Position numbers and translations under genes: made by a program | The notes under the pieces: model-generated | The model's input: the letters and a program-made list of their open reading frames with translations, nothing else | What the model was told of the DNA's origin: nothing | The model's database searches: none | NCBI GenBank assembly: GCA_030144725.1 | Contig: JASKMD010000025.1 | Span: 434,001 to 498,000 of the forward strand | Direction of reading: 5' to 3' | DNA length: 64,000 nt | Origin: Haematococcus lacustris | Lineage: Eukaryota > Chlorophyta > Chlorophyceae > Chlamydomonadales > Haematococcaceae | Part shown: in pieces, positions 44,378-55,444 of the stretch | Layout: every line of letters starts with the position of its first letter | How positions within the stretch are numbered: the stretch's first letter is position 1

Positions 44378-47300
44378 GGCAGGGCAGGGCAGGGCAGGGC
44401 AGGGCAGGGCAGGGCAGGGCAGGGCAGGGCAGGGCAGGGCAGGGCAGGGCAGGGCAGGGCAGGGCAGGGCAGGGCAGGGCAGGGCAGGGCAGGGCAGGGC
44501 AGGGCAGGGCAGGGCAGGGCAGGGCAGGGCAGGGCAGGGCAGGGCAGGGCAGGGCAGGGCAGGGCAGGGCAGGGCAGGGCAGGGCAGGGCAGGGCAGGGC
44601 AGGGCAGGGCAGGGCAGGGCAGGGCAGGGCAGGGCAGGGCAGGGCAGGGCAGGGCAGGGCAGGGCAGGGCAGGGCAGGGCAGGGCAGGGCAGGGCAGGGC
44701 AGGGCAGGGCAGGGCAGGGCAGGGCAGGGCAGGGCAGGGCAGGGCAGGGCAGGGCAGGGCAGGGCAGGGCAGGGCAGGGCAGGGCAGGGCAGGGCAGGGC
44801 AGGGCAGGGCAGGGCAGGGCAGGGCAGGGCAGGGCAGGGCAGGGCAGGGCAGGGCAGGGCAGGGCAGGGCAGGGCAGGGCAGGGCAGGGCAGGGCAGGGC
44901 AGGGCAGGGCAGGGCAGGGCAGGGCAGGGCAGGGCAGGGCAGGGCAGGGCAGGGCAGGGCAGGGCAGGGCAGGGCAGGGCAGGGCAGGGCAGGGCAGGGC
45001 AGGGCAGGGCAGGGCAGGGCAGGGCAGGGCAGGGCAGGGCAGGGCAGGGCAGGGCAGGGCAGGGCAGGGCAGGGCAGGGCAGGGCAGGGCAGGGCAGGGC
45101 AGGGCAGGGCAGGGCAGGGCAGGGCAGGGCAGGGCAGGGCAGGGCAGGGCAGGGCAGGGCAGGGCAGGGCAGGGCAGGGCAGGGCAGGGCAGGGCAGGGC
45201 AGGGCAGGGCAGGGCAGGGCAGGGCAGGGCAGGGCAGGGCAGGGCAGGGCAGGGCAGGGCAGGGCAGGGCAGGGCAGGGCAGGGCAGGGCAGGGCAGGGC
45301 AGGGCAGGGCAGGGCAGGGCAGGGCAGGGCAGGGCAGGGCAGGGCAGGGCAGGGCAGGGCAGGGCAGGGCAGGGCAGGGCAGGGCAGGGCAGGGCAGGGC
45401 AGGGCAGGGCAGGGCAGGGCAGGGCAGGGCAGGGCAGGGCAGGGCAGGGCAGGGCAGGGCAGGGCAGGGCAGGGCAGGGCAGGGCAGGGCAGGGCAGGGC
45501 AGGGCAGGGCAGGGCAGGGCAGGGCAGGGCAGGGCAGGGCAGGGCAGGGCAGGGCAGGGCAGGGCAGGGCAGGGCAGGGCAGGGCAGGGCAGGGCAGGGC
45601 AGGGCAGGGCAGGGCAGGGCAGGGCAGGGCAGGGCAGGGCAGGGCAGGGCAGGGCAGGGCAGGGCAGGGCAGGGCAGGGCAGGGCAGGGCAGGGCAGGGC
45701 AGGGCAGGGCAGGGCAGGGCAGGGCAGGGCAGGGCAGGGCAGGGCAGGGCAGGGCAGGGCAGGGCAGGGCAGGGCAGGGCAGGGCAGGGCAGGGCAGGGC
45801 AGGGCAGGGCAGGGCAGGGCAGGGCAGGGCAGGGCAGGGCAGGGCAGGGCAGGGCAGGGCAGGGCAGGGCAGGGCAGGGCAGGGCAGGGCAGGGCAGGGC
45901 AGGGCAGGGCAGGGCAGGGCAGGGCAGGGCAGGGCAGGGCAGGGCAGGGCAGGGCAGGGCAGGGCAGGGCAGGGCAGGGCAGGGCAGGGCAGGGCAGGGC
46001 AGGGCAGGGCAGGGCAGGGCAGGGCAGGGCAGGGCAGGGCAGGGCAGGGCAGGGCAGGGCAGGGCAGGGCAGGGCAGGGCAGGGCAGGGCAGGGCAGGGC
46101 AGGGCAGGGCAGGGCAGGGCAGGGCAGGGCAGGGCAGGGCAGGGCAGGGCAGGGCAGGGCAGGGCAGGGCAGGGCAGGGCAGGGCAGGGCAGGGCAGGGC
46201 AGGGCAGGGCAGGGCAGGGCAGGGCAGGGCAGGGCAGGGCAGGGCAGGGCAGGGCAGGGCAGGGCAGGGCAGGGCAGGGCAGGGCAGGGCAGGGCAGGGC
46301 AGGGCAGGGCAGGGCAGGGCAGGGCAGGGCAGGGCAGGGCAGGGCAGGGCAGGGCAGGGCAGGGCAGGGCAGGGCAGGGCAGGGCAGGGCAGGGCAGGGC
46401 AGGGCAGGGCAGGGCAGGGCAGGGCAGGGCAGGGCAGGGCAGGGCAGGGCAGGGCAGGGCAGGGCAGGGCAGGGCAGGGCAGGGCAGGGCAGGGCAGGGC
46501 AGGGCAGGGCAGGGCAGGGCAGGGCAGGGCAGGGCAGGGCAGGGCAGGGCAGGGCAGGGCAGGGCAGGGCAGGGCAGGGCAGGGCAGGGCAGGGCAGGGC
46601 AGGGCAGGGCAGGGCAGGGCAGGGCAGGGCAGGGCAGGGCAGGGCAGGGCAGGGCAGGGCAGGGCAGGGCAGGGCAGGGCAGGGCAGGGCAGGGCAGGGC
46701 AGGGCAGGGCAGGGCAGGGCAGGGCAGGGCAGGGCAGGGCAGGGCAGGGCAGGGCAGNNNNNNNNNNNNNNNNNNNNNNNNNNNNNNNNNNNNNNNNNNN
46801 NNNNNNNNNNNNNNNNNNNNNNNNNNNNNNNNNNNNNNNNNNNNNNNNNNNNNNNNNNNNNNNNNNNNNNNNNNNNNNNNNNNNNNNNNNNNNNNNNNNN
46901 NNNNNNNNNNNNNNNNNNNNNNNNNNNNNNNNNNNNNNNNNNNNNNNNNNNNNNNNNNNNNNNNNNNNNNNNNNNNNNNNNNNNNNNNNNNNNNNNNNNN
47001 NNNNNNNNNNNNNNNNNNNNNNNNNNNNNNNNNNNNNNNNNNNNNNNNNNNNNNNNNNNNNNNNNNNNNNNNNNNNNNNNNNNNNNNNNNNNNNNNNNNN
47101 NNNNNNNNNNNNNNNNNNNNNNNNNNNNNNNNNNNNNNNNNNNNNNNNNNNNNNNNNNNNNNNNNNNNNNNNNNNNNNNNNNNNNNNNNNNNNNNNNNNN
47201 NNNNNNNNNNNNNNNNNNNNNNNNNNNNNNNNNNNNNNNNNNNNNNNNNNNNNNNNNCAGGGCAGGGCAGGGCAGGGCAGGGCAGGGCAGGGCAGGGCAG

Positions 47301-50300
47301 GGCAGGGCAGGGCAGGGCAGGGCAGGGCAGGGCAGGGCAGGGCAGGGCAGGGCAGGGCAGGGCAGGGCAGGGCAGGGCAGGGCAGGGCAGGGCAGGGCAG
47401 GGCAGGGCAGGGCAGGGCAGGGCAGGGCAGGGCAGGGCAGGGCAGGGCAGGGCAGGGCAGGGCAGGGCAGGGCAGGGCAGGGCAGGGCAGGGCAGGGCAG
47501 GGCAGGGCAGGGCAGGGCAGGGCAGGGCAGGGCAGGGCAGGGCAGGGCAGGGCAGGGCAGGGCAGGGCAGGGCAGGGCAGGGCAGGGCAGGGCAGGGCAG
47601 GGCAGGGCAGGGCAGGGCAGGGCAGGGCAGGGCAGGGCAGGGCAGGGCAGGGCAGGGCAGGGCAGGGCAGGGCAGGGCAGGGCAGGGCAGGGCAGGGCAG
47701 GGCAGGGCAGGGCAGGGCAGGGCAGGGCAGGGCAGGGCAGGGCAGGGCAGGGCAGGGCAGGGCAGGGCAGGGCAGGGCAGGGCAGGGCAGGGCAGGGCAG
47801 GGCAGGGCAGGGCAGGGCAGGGCAGGGCAGGGCAGGGCAGGGCAGGGCAGGGCAGGGCAGGGCAGGGCAGGGCAGGGCAGGGCAGGGCAGGGCAGGGCAG
47901 GGCAGGGCAGGGCAGGGCAGGGCAGGGCAGGGCAGGGCAGGGCAGGGCAGGGCAGGGCAGGGCAGGGCAGGGCAGGGCAGGGCAGGGCAGGGCAGGGCAG
48001 GGCAGGGCAGGGCAGGGCAGGGCAGGGCAGGGCAGGGCAGGGCAGGGCAGGGCAGGGCAGGGCAGGGCAGGGCAGGGCAGGGCAGGGCAGGGCAGGGCAG
48101 GGCAGGGCAGGGCAGGGCAGGGCAGGGCAGGGCAGGGCAGGGCAGGGCAGGGCAGGGCAGGGCAGGGCAGGGCAGGGCAGGGCAGGGCAGGGCAGGGCAG
48201 GGCAGGGCAGGGCAGGGCAGGGCAGGGCAGGGCAGGGCAGGGCAGGGCAGGGCAGGGCAGGGCAGGGCAGGGCAGGGCAGGGCAGGGCAGGGCAGGGCAG
48301 GGCAGGGCAGGGCAGGGCAGGGCAGGGCAGGGCAGGGCAGGGCAGGGCAGGGCAGGGCAGGGCAGGGCAGGGCAGGGCAGGGCAGGGCAGGGCAGGGCAG
48401 GGCAGGGCAGGGCAGGGCAGGGCAGGGCAGGGCAGGGCAGGGCAGGGCAGGGCAGGGCAGGGCAGGGCAGGGCAGGGCAGGGCAGGGCAGGGCAGGGCAG
48501 GGCAGGGCAGGGCAGGGCAGGGCAGGGCAGGGCAGGGCAGGGCAGGGCAGGGCAGGGCAGGGCAGGGCAGGGCAGGGCAGGGCAGGGCAGGGCAGGGCAG
48601 GGCAGGGCAGGGCAGGGCAGGGCAGGGCAGGGCAGGGCAGGGCAGGGCAGGGCAGGGCAGGGCAGGGCAGGGCAGGGCAGGGCAGGGCAGGGCAGGGCAG
48701 GGCAGGGCAGGGCAGGGCAGGGCAGGGCAGGGCAGGGCAGGGCAGGGCAGGGCAGGGCAGGGCAGGGCAGGGCAGGGCAGGGCAGGGCAGGGCAGGGCAG
48801 GGCAGGGCAGGGCAGGGCAGGGCAGGGCAGGGCAGGGCAGGGCAGGGCAGGGCAGGGCAGGGCAGGGCAGGGCAGGGCAGGGCAGGGCAGGGCAGGGCAG
48901 GGCAGGGCAGGGCAGGGCAGGGCAGGGCAGGGCAGGGCAGGGCAGGGCAGGGCAGGGCAGGGCAGGGCAGGGCAGGGCAGGGCAGGGCAGGGCAGGGCAG
49001 GGCAGGGCAGGGCAGGGCAGGGCAGGGCAGGGCAGGGCAGGGCAGGGCAGGGCAGGGCAGGGCAGGGCAGGGCAGGGCAGGGCAGGGCAGGGCAGGGCAG
49101 GGCAGGGCAGGGCAGGGCAGGGCAGGGCAGGGCAGGGCAGGGCAGGGCAGGGCAGGGCAGGGCAGGGCAGGGCAGGGCAGGGCAGGGCAGGGCAGGGCAG
49201 GGCAGGGCAGGGCAGGGCAGGGCAGGGCAGGGCAGGGCAGGGCAGGGCAGGGCAGGGCAGGGCAGGGCAGGGCAGGGCAGGGCAGGGCAGGGCAGGGCAG
49301 GGCAGGGCAGGGCAGGGCAGGGCAGGGCAGGGCAGGGCAGGGCAGGGCAGGGCAGGGCAGGGCAGGGCAGGGCAGGGCAGGGCAGGGCAGGGCAGGGCAG
49401 GGCAGGGCAGGGCAGGGCAGGGCAGGGCAGGGCAGGGCAGGGCAGGGCAGGGCAGGGCAGGGCAGGGCAGGGCAGGGCAGGGCAGGGCAGGGCAGGGCAG
49501 GGCAGGGCAGGGCAGGGCAGGGCAGGGCAGGGCAGGGCAGGGCAGGGCAGGGCAGGGCAGGGCAGGGCAGGGCAGGGCAGGGCAGGGCAGGGCAGGGCAG
49601 GGCAGGGCAGGGCAGGGCAGGGCAGGGCAGGGCAGGGCAGGGCAGGGCAGGGCAGGGCAGGGCAGGGCAGGGCAGGGCAGGGCAGGGCAGGGCAGGGCAG
49701 GGCAGGGCAGGGCAGGGCAGGGCAGGGCAGGGCAGGGCAGGGCAGGGCAGGGCAGGGCAGGGCAGGGCAGGGCAGGGCAGGGCAGGGCAGGGCAGGGCAG
49801 GGCAGGGCAGGGCAGGGCAGGGCAGGGCAGGGCAGGGCAGGGCAGGGCAGGGCAGGGCAGGGCAGGGCAGGGCAGGGCAGGGCAGGGCAGGGCAGGGCAG
49901 GGCAGGGCAGGGCAGGGCAGGGCAGGGCAGGGCAGGGCAGGGCAGGGCAGGGCAGGGCAGGGCAGGGCAGGGCAGGGCAGGGCAGGGCAGGGCAGGGCAG
50001 GGCAGGGCAGGGCAGGGCAGGGCAGGGCAGGGCAGGGCAGGGCAGGGCAGGGCAGGGCAGGGCAGGGCAGGGCAGGGCAGGGCAGGGCAGGGCAGGGCAG
50101 GGCAGGGCAGGGCAGGGCAGGGCAGGGCAGGGCAGGGCAGGGCAGGGCAGGGCAGGGCAGGGCAGGGCAGGGCAGGGCAGGGCAGGGCAGGGCAGGGCAG
50201 GGCAGGGCAGGGCAGGGCAGGGCAGGGCAGGGCAGGGCAGGGCAGGGCAGGGCAGGGCAGGGCAGGGCAGGGCAGGGCAGGGCAGGGCAGGGCAGGGCAG

Positions 50301-50699
50301 GGCAGGGCAGGGCAGGGCAGGGCAGGGCAGGGCAGGGCAGGGCAGGGCAGGGCAGGGCAGGGCAGGGCAGGGCAGGGCAGGGCAGGGCAGGGCAGGGCAG
50401 GGCAGGGCAGGGCAGGGCAGGGCAGGGCAGGGCAGGGCAGGGCAGGGCAGGGCAGGGCAGGGCAGGGCAGGGCAGGGCAGGGCAGGGCAGGGCAGGGCAG
50501 GGCAGGGCAGGGCAGGGCAGGGCAGGGCAGGGCAGGGCAGGGCAGGGCAGGGCAGGGCAGGGCAGGGCAGGGCAGGGCAGGGCAGGGCAGGGCAGGGCAG
50601 GGCAGGGCAGGGCAGGGCAGGGCAGGGCAGGGCAGGGCAGGGCAGGGCAGGGCAGGGCAGGGCAGGGCAGGGCAGGGCAGGGCAGGGCAGGGCAGGGCA
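44378..50699. repeat. (GGGCA)n pentanucleotide satellite, at least 5.8 kb
   Basis: Perfect 5-bp units on both sides of an assembly gap: 2,380 bp to the left and 3,442 bp to the right, G-rich on the plus strand. No interruptions were seen. Very long open frames across it are artefacts of a unit with no stops. Confidence 0.98.
46758..47257. other. Assembly gap (500 N)
   Basis: Exactly 500 undetermined bases, a typical placeholder size, so the true length of the satellite is unknown. The repeat is in the same orientation on both sides. Confidence 0.99.
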
Positions 50700-51134
50700 C
50701 GGCACGGCACGGCACGGCACGGCACGGCACGGCACGGCGATGGGCAGGGATGGGCAGGGATGGGCAGGGATGGGCAGGGATGGGCAGGGATGGGCAGGGA
50801 TGGGCAGGGATGGGCAGGGATGGGCAGGGATGGGCAGGGATGGGCAGGGATGGGCAGGGATGGGCAGGGATGGGCAGGGATGGGCAGGGATGGGCAGGGA
50901 TGGGCAGGGATGGGCAGGGATGGGCAGGGATGGGCAGGGATGGGCAGGGATGGGCAGGGATGGGCAGGGATGGGCAGGGATGGGCAGGGATGGGCAGGGA
51001 TGGGCAGGGATGGGCAGGGATGGGCAGGGATGGGCAGGGATGGGCAGGGATGGGCAGGGATGGGCAGGGATGGGCAGGGATGGGCAGGGATGGGCAGGGA
51101 TGGGCAGGGATGGGCAGGGATGGGCAGGGATGGG
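50700..51134. repeat. (GGCAC)n then 10-bp (GATGGGCAGG)n array
   Basis: Seven or eight GGCAC units (50700-50737), then about 40 near-perfect GATGGGCAGG units. Both are simple variants of the adjoining GGGCA unit. Confidence 0.95.
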
Positions 51135-51720
51135 ATGGCAGGGATGGGATGGGGTGGGGCAGGGCAGGGCTGGGCAGGGAAGGGCAACGCAAGGCTGGGA
51201 GAGGGTGGGGCAGGGCTGGGAGGGGGTGGGGCAGGGCTGGGAGGGGGTGGGGCAGGGCTGGGAGGGGGTGGGGCAGGGCTGGAAGTGGGTGGGGCAGGGC
51301 TGGGCAGGAAGGGGAGGGGCAACGCAAGGCTGGGAGGGGGTGGGGCAGGGCTGGGATGGGGTGGGGTACGGCTGGGATGGGGTGGGGCACGGCTGGGAGG
51401 GGGTGGGGCAGGGCTGGGGGGGGGTGGGGCAGGGCTGGGAGGGGGTGGGGCAGGGCTGGAAGTGGGTGGGGCAGGGCTGGGCAGGAAGGGGAGGGGCAAC
51501 GCAAGGCTGGAAGGGGGTGGGGCAGGGCTGGGATGGAGTGGGGCAGGGCTGGGATGGGGTGGGGCAGGGCTGGGAGGGGGTGGGGCAGGGCTGTAGCGGG
51601 GTGGGGGATGATTGGGAGGGGGTGGGGCAGGGCTGGGAGGGGGTGGGGCAAGGCTAGGCAGGGAGGGAATGGGCAACGCAAGGCAGCGAGGGGGTGGGGC
51701 AGGGCTGGGATGTGGCGGTC
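51135..51720. repeat. G-rich ~20-bp minisatellite
   Basis: GGTGGGGCAGGGCTGGGAGG-like units, the same family as at 18.7, 23.8, 26.0 and 28.4 kb. The array abuts the truncated gypsy LTR. Confidence 0.9.
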
Positions 51721-51721
51721 C

Positions 51722-51835
51722 TAGAGCTCCGGCTGGTCGTGGGTTGCACGTTGAAACGTGTAGCGTGCTAATACACCGCCGATGACCGTTAAACTACCTT
51801 GTAACAGCAGATTGACATGGCCAGGGTTTAGGACA
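51722..51835 (-). mobile_element. Ty3/gypsy 3' LTR fragment
   Basis: On the minus strand a purine tract (CTCGGGGGAA) is followed by TGTCCTAAACCC, the usual polypurine tract-TG start of a 3' LTR, about 125 bp after the integrase stop. The LTR is cut by the G-rich array. No second LTR is available for comparison. Confidence 0.4.
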
Positions 51836-51959
51836 TTCCCCCGAGGAGTCGAACCTCTGAAGCAGGCAGGCACGAAGGCCCACCTGCCCCTTTCGCCCAC
51901 CATGTCACACTGCAGTACAGAAGTACACAATGACCGCGCAACGCTCGAAGAGCCGTTCG

Positions 51960-52563
51960 CTACATTCCTCCCAAAACTTCATCACAATTCACCAGGTTCG
52001 ACCTAAGCTCCCATGTGTTGTAGGTCTCATCATAACCTTTCCACTTCACAAGGTAGCCACGAGCTCTGCCAGCTCGAACAGCACGGTGATCCAGCAACTT
52101 CTCCACTTCATACAAAGGAGTCTTATCAAGCCAATCCACAGGTGGTGGCAGGTGAGGAAAGTCACTTGTGTATTTGCGCAGGAGTGAAACATGGAACACA
52201 GGGTGCAACCTGCTCATGGCTGGAGGCAAGTCTAGCTTGACTGCCACATTGTTGACATTGTGCAACACCTTGAAAGGGCCCACAGAGCGAGGCAACAACT
52301 TCCTAGCTTTACCTGGTTTGAGCCTCAAGTTCTTGGTACTCAGTAGGACCAAGTCTCCTGGAACATACTTGACTTCTTTGCGACCCTTGTTAGCCATGTG
52401 CGCTTGCCGGCGTTGGGCTAGGTCCATGAAATGGCGCGCCTGCCTTATATTCTCTTGCCACCAGTTGGAAAACTCTCTACCAGAGGGACAAGGCACATGT
52501 TCAGGTAACTCAAGCAAGGTGGGTGTCAGTGGAGACTGACCAGTGTTTACCAAGAATGGTGTG
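51960..52563 (-). pseudogene. Ty3/gypsy integrase C-terminus with chromodomain (5'-truncated)
   Basis: About 200 residues starting inside the integrase core (LVNTGQSPLTP), then the GPFKVLHNVNNVAV-type C-terminal domain, HPVFHVSLL, and a chromodomain (VEKLLDHRAV to LVKWKGYDETYNTWE). It lacks the catalytic core because a TIR element begins at 52564. It is about 60-65% similar by eye to the integrase at 60-61.5 kb, so it is a different gypsy copy or subfamily. Confidence 0.85.
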
Positions 52564-55201
52564 CACTCGCGCCGATTAAGGCCGGAAGTCGACTACATCA
52601 TTTTCTCCCGGGAGGCATACTGCAGATAGCCCCAGGAAAGGCCGACTCATCGCCGTTGTAATCATCGAAAAACTCAAAGTTGCTGCGATGTTATAACTAT
52701 TTGAAAAATCGCCCGTCCCTGTACAGGGTCCTACCGACCCTGTACAGGGTCCTGTGCCACAGGGTCCTGCCGCACGGCTACAGGGTCCTGCGACACACGT
52801 CTACAGGGTTCTGCCGCACGCCTACAGGGTCCTGCGACATGAGTCCACAGGGTCCTGCCGCACGGCTACAGGGTCCTGCGACACACGTCTACAGGGTCCT
52901 GCCGCACGCCTACAGGGTCCTGCGACTAACGTCTACAGGGTCCTGCCGCACGCCTACAGGGTCCTACGACACAAGTTTACAGGGTTCTGCCGCACGCCTA
53001 CAGGGTCCTACGACACATTCTCACAGGGTTCTGCCGCACATTACAGGGTCCTGCGACATTTGTTTACAGGGTTCTGCCGCACGCCTACAGGGTTATTCGA
53101 CAAACGTCTACAGGGTCCTGCCGCACGCCGACAGGGTCCTACGGCACACGTCTACAGGGTCCTGCCGCACGGCTACAGGGTTTTGCGTCAAACGTCTACA
53201 GGGTTCTGCCGCACGGCTACAGGGTCCTGCGACACATTCTCACAGGGTCCTGCCGCACGCTTACAGGGTCCTGCGACACATTCTCACAGGGTTCTGCCGC
53301 ACGGCTACAGGGTCCTGCGACACATTCTCACCGGGTTCTGTCGCACGCCTACAGGGTCCTGCGGCATTACTCTACAGGGTTCTGCCGCACGCATACAGGG
53401 TCCTGCGACACACGTCTACAGGGTTCTGCCGCACGCCTACAGGGTCCTGCGTCATTACTCTTCAGGGTTCTGCCGCACGCCTACAGGGTCCTGCGACACA
53501 TTCTCACAGGGTCCTGCCGCACGCCCACAGGGTCCTACGACACATGTCTACAGGGTCCTGCCGCACGCCTACAGGGTCCTGCGACTTGCTGCCGCAGGTC
53601 TGAAGGTCACACTGCTGCCCCTTGCCCCCTTCCCCCTTCCCCCTTCCCTGCCCAAGCCCACCACCACCACTTCCGAGTCTGCCACCTACCTACCCTCCTC
53701 CCCTCCTCCCCTCCTCCCCTCCTCCCCTCTTCTCTCCTCTCCCCCACCCAATGGCACCCAGCAGCCCTTGGCGTAGCAGCATGGAGCGGGCAGCCTGGAG
53801 CGGGCAGTCCGGAGTGGGCAGTCTGGAGCGGGCAGCCTGGAGCGGGCAGCCTGGAGCGGGCAGCCTAGAGCGGGCAGCCTGAAGCGGGCAGCCTGGAGCG
53901 GGCAACCTCGAGCCAAGCCTAGCCCAGCCTAGCCTAGCCTAGCCCAGCCTAGCCTAGATCAACCTGATTTGTTGCCATGGGGCATAGGCAGCAAGGCAAT
54001 GTGCTTAGCAGTCCCGTGATGAGGTGTTAGCCCATAGCAAGGAGGTGCATGCAATCCTTATGGTTGTGCACATGGCATAGGTTGTGAGTAAGGCATGAGT
54101 TGATGTTGCAGTGGTATTGTGTTGTGGTGTTGTGTGGTGTTGTCATCTTGCATCAATGCATGTGCTTAGCATCAGCAATACATTTTGTTTGTAGTGGTGT
54201 GGCATACGTTGTGTGGTTATACCAGACATGACATGGCAGGTTTGCACGTGCGAGGTGAATGTCATGATGGCTTAGATGACATGCACGTGAGCAACAAGAG
54301 GGAGAGTGCAGGGGGGTCAATGTTGTAGTAGCAAGTACAAGAATCATGCTGGCCCTGTAAAATGTAGTATTGACCCTTGACAAGGTCGCAGGACCCTGTG
54401 AAATGGTCAGTAGGACCCTGCACAGGGTGGCTAGGACCCTGCACAGGGTCACCAGAACCCTGCAAATGGTCTGCAGGACCCTGTAAAATGGTCAGTAGGA
54501 CCCTGCACAGGGTCGCTAGGACCCTGCACAGGGTCACCAGGACCCTGCACAGGGTCACCAGGACCCTGCAAAATGGTCAGTAGGACCCTGCACAGGGTCG
54601 CTAGGACCCTGCACAGGGTCACTAGGACCCTGCACATGGTTTGCAGGACCCTGTAAAATGGTCAGTAGGACCCTGCACAGGGTCGCTAGGACCCTGCACA
54701 GGGTCACCAGGACCCTGCAAATGGTCGCCAGAACCCTGTAAAATGGTCAGTAGGACCCTGCACAGGGTCGCTAGGACCCTGCACAGGGTCACCAGGACCC
54801 TGCAAATGGTCGGCAGGACCCTGCAAAGGAGGTCGGTAGGACCCTGCACAGGGTCGCCAGGACCCTGCACAGGGTCACCAGGACCCTGCAAATGGTCGGC
54901 AGGACCCTGCAAAGGAGGTCGGTAGGACCCTGCACAGGGTCGCTAGGACCCTGCACAGGGTCACCAGGACCCTGCAAATGGTCGGCAGGACCCTGCAAAA
55001 GGCCGATGCGCTAGGACCCTGCACAGGGTCGGCAGGACCCTGCGCAGGGTTTTTTCGAATTTCAAATGCTTATAACATCGCAACAACTTTGAGTTTTTCA
55101 ATGACAACAACGGCAATGAGTCGGCCTTTCCTGGGGCTATCTGCGGTATGCCTCCCGGGAGAAATGATGTAGGTGACTTCCGGCCTTAATCGGCGCGAGT
55201 G
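52564..55201. mobile_element. Non-autonomous TIR DNA transposon 1 (2.64 kb)
   Basis: Terminal inverted repeats of about 137 bp (52564-52700 and 55065-55201) begin CACTCGCGCCGATTAAGGCC and match with only a few differences. Inside are inverted subterminal arrays: CAGGGTCCTG-containing units at about 52716-53590 and their reverse orientation (AGGACCCTG, CACAGGGTC) at about 54385-55050. The centre is filler with GGAGCGGGCAGCCT repeats and a TG-rich stretch. No transposase is encoded. The flanks are an integrase fragment (minus) and a gag fragment (plus) from different gypsy positions, so no target duplication is expected or seen. Confidence 0.85.
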
Positions 55202-55444
55202 AAGAGGAAGGCCTCTGGCATGAGCAAGGAAGAGGCCATGAAGGATGCTGGCACCTGGGAGCTGATGCAAGACCTGAAGAAGGGTGGCTCTGCCCCCTAC
55301 AAGGCTGCAAAGCGTGACCGCAGCCCTGACCGTGGTGGTGACCTTGGTGGTCCCTCCAGGCAGTACCAGGGTAGACGCCCTCAGACTGCCAGGATGGAGG
55401 CTAATGGCATGGTGAAGCACTTCCAGAAGTATCAGCGCAAATAG
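55202..55444 (+). CDS. Ty3/gypsy Gag C-terminal part, ending in an in-frame TAG
   Basis: About 80 residues, basic and Arg/Gly-rich at the end (KAAKRDRSPDRGGDLGGPSR), typical of a gag C-terminal region, although no zinc knuckle is visible. The 5' part is lost at the TIR element. The frame ends at TAG (55442-55444), and pol continues in the same frame directly after it. Confidence 0.6.
   Translation, partial: KRKASGMSKEEAMKDAGTWELMQDLKKGGSAPYKAAKRDRSPDRGGDLGGPSRQYQGRRPQTARMEANGMVKHFQKYQRK

Noticed and set aside
44329..51681. Open frames of more than 2,400 codons across the (GGGCA)n region
   Set aside because: The 5-bp unit has no stop codon in any phase, so all frames are open by necessity, and the frames also run through the 500-N gap.
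52680..53776. Long plus-strand ORFs in the CAGGGTCCTG array
   Set aside because: The array words lack stops and give a YRVLPH/STGSC-type repeat in two frames at once; the region is a subterminal transposon array.
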